Shown piece by piece: positions 10,801 through 22,800 of a DNA stretch of 64,000 bases; positions within the stretch are counted from its first letter, which is position 1; the number at the start of each line of letters is the position of its first letter. Location: NCBI GenBank assembly GCA_964036195.1, contig OZ038452.1, positions 4,520,704-4,584,703 on the forward strand, in the 5' to 3' direction. A model generated the notes under the pieces. That model did no database searches. It saw only the letters and a list, made by a program, of their open reading frames with translations, and had not been told where the DNA came from. The position numbers and the translations under genes were made by a program. Source of the DNA: Sphaerolaimus hirsutus (taxonomy: Eukaryota > Nematoda > Chromadorea > Monhysterida > Sphaerolaimidae).

Positions 10801-13800
10801 CAGACGTTTTATCCGCCGGTTCCACCCAACGGCTCAACTGCATCGCGATCGCACTCAATCTGGGTGCCTGCGCAGCAAAAAGCTGTTCGCTTGGTGGGTG
10901 GCGGGAGCTCGAAAATTTGACTGTGCCAGGCGTCAGCGACTTTCTGAATCAACTACTTCGGGGCAAGCTTCGAGGAATATATTTATAAATATTTACGAGA
11001 TACCAGAAACTTTGTCATCGAATACACAGCACACCCGACTCGTACCACAACTAGGTAGTGTTCCAGAAATCTCGCGAGAGTTTCATTTTTCAAATATAAA
11101 AAATATAACAAAAATTTATATTTACTCAGGTATATTTCCGCCGGGTGTTGCCGGAAAGATTTTTATTTTGTGGTTAGAAAATATAAAAATATTTTTTTCT
11201 TTTATTTATATTTTTATTATTCATTGATTTATACGAGATTAGAAAATCGAATCCTGAGATCTGACCAAACAGCAAGACAACCCACGTGAACTTTAGTAAA
11301 GGGCGACGGCTGCAGCAGCAGCAGAGCGTTGAGCAGCGCCAAGGCACTGGTCCTGACGTCGAACGAGGGCCGCATGATGAGCTCGGAGATGACGGCCAAG
11401 CCCACGCCCGCCGGCAGCACGCTCTTCATGCTGCGAGCAGAAATAAATGAAAAAGAATTGGATAAAGTGCCGCACCTCATATTAGTTGACGGCTGAAATT
11501 TTCAGTTACAAAGATATTTGAGTTCACCAGTATTAGGATTCCGTCAACTACTTTCGACAGAGATGAAAAATGACTGATAATGGTAAACTCAAACGTGATA
11601 ACAAGATTTATTAGTTTGGGAGGTTGGGTGTCAACTGTGTGCGCGGGGCCAATGAAAAAAGGCCGAAATTCTCGGGGCTCACAGTGACGTTCACAGTGAC
11701 GTTCATAGATGATAAATTAGAAGATTTTTGACGGTTGTGAGCAGGCACGTACAGGTAAAACGAAAGACCGGAATTCAAACGGCTCTCGGTTGAGCAATGG
11801 GAAATCCGAGTCACTAAAATTCCTGTCTGCAGCACCTTCACAAAACATAAACTTCCCAGACACTGTTAAATGGCAAATTCGCGTACAATGCCTAGGAAAA
11901 AAACAAGTCTGTTAAAAAAAAAAAAATTTCCCCATTTCCAGTACATCATATATAACATTTTCAATTTCACAGGGTGCGGGACTGCCCCCAGCCCAAAACG
12001 GACCGATTGAGCGACAATTCGATTTCGCGCCGCACGGCCGCCCAGTACTTTCGATCCGCATCGGCGGCAGTATTCGTGTCGCCGCCGACGACAGAGCGGC
12101 AGGTGAGCAGCGACTCGATCAGGCCGATGCTGGCGGCGGTCACGCTCGCGTCGTCGCAGCTGGCCAACTGGAAGGTGGGGTTGGGGTTGGGGTTGGTTGA
12201 AAATCCTGCATGCTATTTCAACAGATTTTTTTTTAAACGAAAAGTAGATTAATCAATTTAAAATAATTTAACTTAGAGCCTCGGGAAACTATGAAAGTTT
12301 GTAAAACTTGGATGCTGCTGGATTATATAGGATTTTGAAATATCAAAAATTGCTTAAAAAAATCGCTTGCCGACCATTAGTGGAATCATTCTTAAATAAA
12401 CGACAGATTTTTGTCAGGCAATGCGAAATTGCTCGGACGGCAAAATAAAGCAAAGTTCATCCGGCATTTTTTTGCTTATAATTTGAACTGCAAAGCACAG
12501 CATATTTATTCGATAAATCTATACAAGACTAGGGTTCAAACGGGATCCCGATCCCGGATCCCGTGAAATTCCGGGATTTACCAGTCCCGATCCCGATCCC
12601 AAAACCCCAATCCCGATCCCGAAATCTCAAAAAGTGAATCCCGATCCCGATCGCGAAAAGTCAATCCCGTTTGAACCCTATACAAGAGCCATAAAGACGC
12701 ACATCTTTAAGCAGTAGTTCCTTCTCGAGCAAGGTGCGCACCCAGGACAGGCAGGCGAAACGCATGTGCTTCACTTGTTTCGCATCGCGACGCACCTCCA
12801 CGCCCAGAAAATCGATAGCGCACGTTTCTGCAAATAAAATTGCGATTTTAATGACAAAAAACACCGCAAAATATGATGCGTAAAATTTCAATGCGGGGCA
12901 GATGAAGATGTCATTCGAAAATGAAGTTTTCAGATGTCACAGCTGTACAACAATACCCAAGTAACGACGGCAAGATCTGTGAATATTTTGTTTTAGTATT
13001 CGGTTATAATTATCTTGCGCAAACGCATGAAAATTTGCCAGCAAAGTCCAGTGTTTTTAATTTATTTTCACTAGAATATTTTCGGGAACTTTCGGGTATC
13101 TCAGGTGCCGCTTCGGGTATTTTTGTCAGCTTTCGGGTTTACGTTTTAGTGTCGTGTTCGTTTGTGATTGCGGTTCCAAAAATGTGCGGGTATCGGGTTC
13201 GGTTCGGGTTCCCAACCCTATAAACGGCACAAATTCAATCGGAACATAAGGCACACGGCACTGAGTAAGGCTCTGCACCATTTCACGTGCACCTTAGTGT
13301 AGGGCGCCTTACATTCCAGGCAGTCGTTTACCTGCACTAAGTTCCGATCCCCCTTCAGCAATTTCGCCGCCCAGCGTTGCTACGTATTGCAGCAGTCGGT
13401 CGGCCACCGAGAGCTGGACGCGCCCGCCAAATTGACCCGCCAGCCGCACCAGGAACTCGTCAAGGGGTTCGCTCTGATTGGGGGGGTGATTGGGGGGGGT
13501 GATTGGGGGGGGGGTGATTGGGGGAGGGGGGTGATTATTTGTGCGAGGGAGTTCACAGGGGGCAGTCGCACAGTGTAAGATCAAGTTTCAAATGTCATGT
13601 AAAATGTGATGCGAACTTATCGAAATGTCATAGAGTGTCAAAATTTCAGAAATAAAGTAAAGAGTGCAAATGAGCATCAATTTATTAAAGAGGAGTGAAA
13701 TGGCAGGTAACTAATATATTTTCTCTTTTTTACCTTCTCATTTATCAATTTTTATTTTATACCTTTATGAAAGAAATGGACGCAAACTTCACCTTGGAGC

Positions 13801-16800
13801 GCGTTTCTCTGGCGCGGAGACGATTCCAGTTGGTAACCAAATGCGCTAATGTTTGTCCAACCAAAATATGTAACACGTGCGCCTGCTGCATACCAGTGTC
13901 ACCTGAAAGTTTAGAAATGCTGTTGAAATACTGTTCACATCCTTGAAATTCGAATATGCGAGATGTCAAATAATCCGGGGGCAGTCCCAGACCCTGTAAA
14001 ATGTCAAGTGTCATGCCAAGTGTCTAAAGTCATGTAAAATGCCCTGCAAAATAGAAAACGCGTTTTACAGGGTCTGGGAGTGGCACCAATAAAAAAAAAT
14101 AAACTAAAAATGTTACATTTCACATGATTTTAGACACCTAAATGACATTTGCATTTTACAGGGTCTTGTTCTGCCCCACACCCCCCCTCCCCCCAACCTT
14201 TATCTCGCTCATCATGGACATAAACTGCGCAGCGGCGCACCACTGCCGCCAGCAGGGCGTCCCTCCGATGCGCGGGCATTTCATCGGCGCCGGACGCGAA
14301 CGCGCTGCAAGTGTGCGTGATCCGGCTGCGGCGCGTGGGCCAGTCCAGGGTCGACTGCGATTGCGGGTAGGTTTTTGAGGGAATATGAATAAGAGTTCCA
14401 TTGCGGGGAGGTTTATGAGAGGAATTGAAAATCAAAATAATGTTGGAATAAAAATGCTTGGATAGTTTACAGTTTGACACGCTCAGAGGAACTTCAATTC
14501 ATCAAACGAGCCCTGAAAGTTTTCACACAATCTGCGAAATCGCAATATATGGTAATCGTGATTAGCATTGAAAAAATCCCGGGAGATTTTTTATAACACA
14601 AAATATATAAAAATATAGTTGATAGGGTGTGTTGAGTGGGTTATGTCAAACCCGCGAACTTTAGGTTTCAGTGATCAGTGACTATCCTTCACTTTTGTAG
14701 TATGATTAGTTCAGTCTAATAAAGTCCCAGTATACAAACTTGGACCCGGGGTTGAGGGACCCCCTCATAAGTCCCTCCAAACTGGTGCCGCGACTGTGCC
14801 CGACCGTGCCCGACTGGACCCGACTGCCCGACTTGCCCGACTTCATCGACTCGACGTCGACGACACGTCTACATCGGGAATATTCATCATCAATCGACCG
14901 ACATTGCCCGACCTACGACGCTGCCTGACTACCGGCTGTCACTCGATGTCATCGACTGGACGTCAATGACTAAGCTGACTACCAGCTATCGATCTACATC
15001 TTCAACTGGAAGTCAACAACAAAGCCGACTACTTGCCGATTACCGTTACGACAACGCAACTACTCACTGACAGACAACGATGTCAACAATTACGTACGAT
15101 GCGTTTATTGGTTTTGTGGACCAGTCGCTAGCTAACAAGGATCGAACAAAATTCCACCAGCTGCGAAATATTCTAAAGGCGCACAACCCCGACGATTTAT
15201 CAGATGATGAAGAAACGTGACGCAAAATGTCTTTTGAGCGCTATGCTGACAAGCTGAAAACGGTGGCCACTGCGATTCGAGATACCGGTGTCACCAATTT
15301 ACTGGATCCACTACCATCGCGACAATCTGTGGCTGCGACAACTGCATCGTCATCTGCTCCCGCCACTACATCGGAATCCCCAGAACTGATCAAGCAGCTG
15401 TGCACGTTCATGAAATCGATGATGGAACAAACACAAACAGCGCAAGCCACAATGATGCATGAACAAAGAGAATTTTTTATGCTCATGGCTAACAAATTCA
15501 CCGGCACAACGGCAGATGCAGGCAAGGCCGAAACTGGCACTTTGCCACAGGCTGACGTCAATTTGGCTGCATCGCCGAAGTATGCTGTTCATGAGAAGCG
15601 TCTATGGGCTCCATTGTTGGAAGAACGATTTCCAACATTCGATGGTGAAGATATGCTGAAATTCAAGCTGTGGCTCAAGGATTTGAAGGCGCGCATTCGA
15701 CTCACGGAGGCACCCGATGAGTTTGCTGTTCTTCACGTGCGAAAGTGTTTGACTGGTCGAGCCCTGCGACAATTTGAACGTTTACCAGACGAGGACCAGG
15801 AATCATTTGAGCAAGTGTGCGACTTCTTGGAATCACAGTACGGTGACCATTTCTCTGCACAAAATGCGATGAACAAATTGGTCAATTTGCGACAACGCGT
15901 CAAGGAGCCAGTCCGCGATTTTGGACTTCTTGTTGATAGTTTGGTGCGACAAGCGATGCCAGACATTCAACCTACGGCACTGAAAATTCAACTAAAGCAT
16001 TATTTTATGTCTGGATTGGGCAACCAGCTACTGCAAAATTCACTATACGCACTCCCAACCTTCGAGTTGATGTCATTCAAGGAGCTAGTCGACAATGCAG
16101 AACGACTCGAGTTTGCAGACAATAGAGTGAGGACGTTAGGGAAGCCTGGCGATGTGTTCTGTGTCATTCACAACAGCAAGACACATCACACCAATGAATG
16201 TCAACTTGCTCTGGATATGGGAAAAAATGTGGCCAACGACAGGCAGAAAAACCAACGGGGTGGACTATCGACTGGCCGCACCTTCAATCGACAGCAAAGT
16301 AGCCGTGGCCGCTATCCACCAAGAACGCAGTCGACGTTCCGGCAATCTCGACCTAATGTGGATCGTTTTCCTGCCCGGCTGACACCTGACAAGTGGTGCA
16401 GATTTCACAACTCCATTACGCACAATACGGAGGATTGCTACAGTCAACGGCAGTCAAGTGGAAACAAACCATTCAACGCCAACAGACCGCCAATCAAGAC
16501 GGAGTGGCGACAATCGAAAGTCAACCAGATCCAGTTTGGGGCTGAGACTGAGGCAGATTTGGGGCAAAATGCGCAAATCAATCGCATTCAACACGTTCAA
16601 CCAGCGAAGCTGTGACGTGCAAATTCGGCAATTCAAAGGCCAACCGACCTACTGCCTACATCAATGGCATTCCATTTTCAACTTGCCGACTGGACAATGG
16701 CGCTGATGTATCAATTGTGACGCCATTTGTTGTGAAGAAATTGGGTTTACCTGTGAATCCGGTCAAGAAGACGCTGTTTGCTGCTAATGGGACAGCGATG

Positions 16801-19800
16801 GGCACTGATGGCTGTGTCAACATCGAGATTGAATATGCTGGAGGAAAAGCAACACACACCTGCTACGTGTCTGCTGATATCGATTACGACATTTTGCTTG
16901 GTGAAGACGTGCTGCCAAAACTTGGCATCCGCATGACAGCTGCAGATGGGAGTAACCTGCTGCCAGAAGCTGACACAGTGCACGCAACTCCGAGTATTCG
17001 CCAACAGCTGGTGAAGCATTGCAAATTACAGGAGAACGATGAAGCAGCACTTGTCATTTTTGCTGACAAGTATGGACAACCAATACAAGCTGCCCACGTG
17101 CCATTGCAGAATTCTGAACCTGTTACTGAGGCAGTCATTTATGAGGTGCATGACCTGAACAAGGACAAATGGGCGAAAATGTTGAATATCGGCACATGCT
17201 CTGATGCTGATCGACAGAAAGTGGTCGATTCACTTTTTGGATTGCGCCATGCATTCAGTTCCAACTACAAAGCGGGAACATGTCAAAATGTGGACGAAAT
17301 CGGCTGTACTGAAGTTGAACATGAGATCGACACTGGCGACACACTTCCATTCAAGGTTCCGCCACGCCGCATCCCACTGAAGCTTCGCCCAGAAGTGGAG
17401 AAGATGCTAAAGGATTTATTGGATCAAGGCTGTATTGTGCCATCAAACAGCAACTACAGCAGTGCATTCGTGCTCGCAAAGAAGAAGGACGGTTCATGGC
17501 GATTTTGTGTTGATTTTCGCCAGCTAAATTTGAATACAAGGCGCGACAGCTACCCGCTACCTCGCATGGACGACATGCTTGATCTTTGGCCAGGTCGCAA
17601 ATTTTTCTCGACCCTGGACATCAAGTGTGGTTACTACAACATCCGGATCAAAAAGGAGGATCAACACAAGACCGCGTTCACTGCGCTGGACCAGCTCTTC
17701 GAGTGGAAACGTATGCCGTTTGGCCTACACAATGCGCCAGCGACATTCCAACGTGCCATGAATAACATTTTGATGGATCACAAGACATTTTGCCGTGCAT
17801 ACCTGGACGATATCATCATTGCCTCATCAACATTCGATGAGCACATCAAGCACATGAAAGCTGTCATCGATACAGTGTGCAAAGCTGGTATGCGACTCAA
17901 CCCTCGCAAATGTCACTTCCTGAAGGACAAGATTCAGTACCTGGGCCACGTGATTAGCGCTGATGGAATCAGCGTCGACCCAGACAAAGCTGCCGCAATC
18001 CGCGACTACCCCCTGCCCATTACCAAGAAGGATGGAGCATCATTTTTGGGACTCGCTAGCTATATGCGGAGATTTCACCACAACCTGTCACACCAACTCG
18101 CTCCGTTGCGCAAATTCTTTCAAGAAGTGGAGACAAGTGGAACAAAGTTAGAATGGACTGAGGAGTTGAAGGCAAAATTTCATAAAATTTGTGCCGAGAT
18201 GGGTGATCCAATGAGTCTCGCAATGCCTGTGCCAGGCCGGGACTACGTCATTACGACTGATGCCAGTTCAGATGGACTTGGAGCTATGCTGGAACAAGCA
18301 AATGACCATGGCAAACTGAACCCGATAGCATTCGCCAGCCGTGTGACTGCACCTGCAGAAAAGCGCTATTCAGCAACTGAATTGGAGGCTCGTGGTGTGA
18401 TTTATGCACTTGAGACATTCCGACCCTACATCACCGGCAAGAAAGTGACGGTATTCACCGATCACCACCCGTTGACGCAACTGTTCCAGAAGAATAGTCC
18501 GTCTCACCGCCTGTATCGATGGTGCCTGGTGCTTCAACAATTTGATGTTACTTTGCGCTACAAACCAGGGATAAAGAATCAAGTAGCTGACGCTTTGTCA
18601 CGCGCCCCTTCCGGTACCGTTCCTGTTCGCACGGGGGGAGGAAAGACAATCGATGAACCTGACACAACTCTTGATACTGTGTGCAATATTCGCGTATCAC
18701 ACATGTTGGCAAAATTGGCCACAAGGGAACCTGTGGTGTGCAACATAGTATTGGCTGATCAGAAGGAAAGGGAGGAGATGCTACGATGGCATCATGAAGG
18801 TCGATGGGCTGCACACGCCGGTGCGCAGAAAACGTATCAGCGCCTACGACCATTCTACTCACACGAATCGTGGCCGACACTTGCTGCAGATGTACAAGCC
18901 TACTGCAAGCAGTGCAATGTTTGCAAGCAGCGATCAACTCGCTACGAGGTGCTGCCATTGCTGCCAAGGCCGCCTCCAGACCAACCACGCTGCAGATGGC
19001 ATATGGACTATTCCACCTTCATGCCCAACACCTACAAAGGGCCGCGCTACTGTCTTGTTGCTATTGATGCAATGTCTCGCTTCATTGAGGCAAAGCCATG
19101 CCCTACAACTGATGCCAAGAATGCAGTTAAAATGTTCAACGACATCATAGCCAAGCATGGAGTTCCCGAGGAAATCGTCACTGATGCCGGGACACATTTC
19201 AACTGCCACGAGTTTCAGTCGACACTGCTGAAACATCAAACAACTCTTCACACAACCACACCTGGTTCGAAAACGAGCAACGGCATTTGTGAACGCGCCA
19301 TACGCACACTGCAAGACATCCTTGCAAAGAAGCGAGCTGATGATGGACGCACTTGGAATCTGATTTTGCCTGACGCTGTGGCTGCCTACAATGCGACTGA
19401 ACACTCTGCTACTGGCGCCACACCCTTCGAAGTTCACTATGGTTCGAAACGCTCAACAACTGGACATGAATTTGAACCGTCACCACCACTAATCGATTTC
19501 TGGAAGCGCATCAATGAGCGGGTTGAAGCTGCGCAGAAGAAAGCTGCCAGTGCTACATTTTCAACCAGCCCAAGCACTCGCTTCAAAGTTGGCGATACGG
19601 TTTTCATTCGCGACGCTCCAGCCATGGGAAGCCGAAAAGCAAAGCTCGATCTGCCCAACTCCCGAGAAGGCGAAATTGAAACTTTTCCATCGCCAAAAGC
19701 TGCAGTGATAAAATTCAGCAATGGGAAACTTTGCACTGTCCCGATCAATATGCTGCAACCGAGATTTGTCAAGAGTTGATTGTGAATTATTTGAATTATG

Positions 19801-22800
19801 TATTTGTTTTGCGATCATTGTGTATTGTACCCTGTATCATTTTATTCCTTTTGTAAAGATATCCAAATGTGTGTTGTGTGATAGCAGCTGCTTGTGTGAA
19901 ACCCATTTATGTAGGTGATCTTGTGTGATGTGTGTTTTTGTCTTATACCTTTATCTCTTTTTGATTATACGTGGTCGCATAATCTTTGTTTACCCCCGAG
20001 GAGTTGATAGGGTGTGTTGAGTGGGTTATGTCAAACCCGCAAACTTTAGGTTTCAGTGATCAGTGACTATCCTTCACTTTTGTAGTATGATTAGTTCAGT
20101 CTAATAAAGTCCCAGTATACAAACTTGGACCCGGGGTTGAGGGACCCCCTCATAAGTCCCTCCAAACTATATATCATATTTCTTTAAAGCTTCTCCACGG
20201 TTTTTAGAGAGTTAAAATTATGTTATTTCTGAGAAGAAAATACATAAAATATATCTTTTATATTTTTATATATTTTATCTGCAATTTTCTAGAGATTTCA
20301 TAAAATTTATTTATTTTAATTATATATTTTCTGACATTAAATTTTATTTTATTTTCCCAAAACCACCAATATTGTTCAATGCTAATGGGTTACGCAACCC
20401 CGATGCACCCTCAACCCCCCTAACCGAAAGCAGCGCGTCAATGAGCGCGGCGCAGGCGGTGGTGAGCGCGTGCAGCGTGTCGCCGCGGTCCACGCCGGAC
20501 AGCTCGCCGGCGGCGCCCATGAACGTGAACATGGCCATGGCGCGCTCCACCGCCAGCTCCTTGTACACCGGCGCGCCCGCCGCCAGACACCGCACCGCAG
20601 CCCCGTGCACGCGCGCCGATGATTTGCACCTGCGCGGCCAACGTGTCAATGTGAAGTAGCGTTAGAAAAAAATAGGTTTTAGCAGGGTTTTTTAAAATAT
20701 TTTTTTAAAGCCGGTTTGAAAAACTTAAGTACTAGTGAACCAGCAGCTGTGGGCAACTAACACCCCTGGGCAACTGCGCTCAGTGAACCATTGTGCGTGC
20801 AGTAAGCAGTCTAAAAAGTGCGGTTAAAAATGCCCCTGTTGCAGCGGAATGTTGGGAATGCCCGAACGGCAGGTAAGCTACAAATCAGAAACACGTTTGA
20901 TCAGTAATCGAATGATTTCCGCTAAAATGTACATGAATGCCAGAAAACAATAGAAAGACAATAGAAAACATGACATCGGAAAACAATGTCACTTCAGGGG
21001 GCACTCCCAGACCCTGTAAAATGGTACGTGTCAAAAGTAATGTAAACTGTCAAATGCACAAAATGTCAAACTCATTTGAAACTTGACAGGTCATTTTCCA
21101 CGATTTGACATTTGACACTTTACAGGCTCTGGGAGTGTGTTGTTAAAAGACCAGAGTTGTTAAAAGTACCGAACTTTTTTCAAAGTATACGTAAACGTAA
21201 AGTATTTATTTTTTACTCACCCCCTGAGTACAGAAAACGTTAAGTATTTTTTTTATTTTTACTCACAAGTAAACGTACTTTTACCGCGAGAAAACGTAAA
21301 TGAGAGTATTTTAGAAAAATTGCGACCCATTTTTCGGTCGAAATCACTAAGTTTCTAAACTTTTCACCTATATTCAGCACGTATTGGATACAATTGTGCT
21401 TAAACACACATTTTAGATTATTTTTCTTTATTTTTACCATATTTGCTCCCATTTTTCCGTTTTATGCCTTTAAAAGTCTATATAAAAGACTATCTGAAAT
21501 ACGTTTTCTGTACTCGAGTACTTTCAAAAAGTATACGTAAAAGCGAGTACTGGAACTTTTTTCAGAGTAAACGTAAACGTATTTACTCAGTACTCGAGTA
21601 TACGTATTTTGTGAGTAAAAGTAAATACGTTTTAACAACTATGCACCAGACCTGCGGGCGCACTTGACCACCGCGTCCAACAATGCGGGCTGTTTGGCCA
21701 CCGCCTCGCCGCAGCCGGACGAAAACAGACGCCTGAACACATTGGCGGCCGCGTCGACGCTCAGCTCCAGAGCGTACGCGCGCTGCGAATCCAGCTGGTC
21801 CACGGATGATTGTCTGTAAACATGGGGGAGGTGGAGACAACTTTGTAAAGTGCCCGATCAAGTGACAAGTGTCGGACAGAGTCGTATTATTCACTGGTAT
21901 TTATTGTTAAGGGCGTTGCCGTTGCAGCATACAAGTATAATAGAGAATTTAGCCCGGCCGCCACTGTGGTCAAGCGTTCATGTCATGTAAAGTGTTGTGC
22001 AGGTTCGATTTCCGCTCATGGCAGTGAAAATTTTGCACTTTTCTTCATGCATCTTTGTGTAATCTGAATTTTCTCTCTCAAGCTGAATTGACGTTTGAAA
22101 CATTCTACAAAAATAGTAATGGAAGAAACGCAAACGCGCTTCAAGAATCGTCAACTGACTTGTCAATTAAATCAAAAAGAGCGCGGAGAAGCCGATCGCT
22201 CCCATTCAGAGAAAAGCGTTTGTTCACTTTGATCGCCTCAGCCGTAGTCAACGCAAGTGCGTCAGAAGAAAAAACTGGTTCATTTTCCGTTCCGTCCACA
22301 CTGGCATCCAAGGTGTCAGCCATGTCGCCGGCGTCGAATGTAATCTGAAAACAATACACAATATATTTTTGTAGGTGCCAATTCTGCGAGTTGAGAGGTA
22401 AAAAATTAGAAGTGAGAATTTGAATTTTTAGATAAATGACAATTTAAAAAAAGTAAATTTAGAAGTGAGACATAAAAAAGTTATTCTATAAGTCGTTACT
22501 TAGCACTTAGAGTTTACTTTTCTTTTAAATTTTTACTCATCTTTTTTAACTTTCACTTCTCATTTTTTTACTTCTCAAATTGAGCACTAGAAAAAAAACT
22601 GAAATTGATAAATACTTCACCAGTTTCAACCGATTTGAAGCGATGCGGGCACATTGCAACATTTCAGAGTCTTGTCCACTATACGCCGCTAAACGGCACA
22701 TTTTGCCGAGTGTCGCTGCAGGAATCTTGGTGTCAGCTTTGATCTGAAAATTATTATTTAGAATACCGTATTTCCTCGAAATACCCCCCCTCGAAATACC

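Larger units (their letters stand above)
14618..20168 (+). mobile_element. Intact Ty3/gypsy LTR retrotransposon
   Basis: A 5551-bp element with 166-bp LTRs differing by one base, flanked by the 5-bp duplication ATATA (14613-14617, 20169-20173). It holds gag and a pol with protease, RT, RNase H and integrase in that order, the Ty3/gypsy order. There is no envelope frame. It is inserted in HEATR1 intron 13, antisense to the host gene. The near-identical LTRs imply a recent insertion. Confidence 0.95.

Noticed and set aside
11720-11810. Possible extra HEATR1 exon with acceptor and GTACGT donor on the minus strand
   Set aside because: Exons 12167-12004 and 11430-11292 already join in phase and match adjacent HEATR1 sequence; the peptide has no family similarity.
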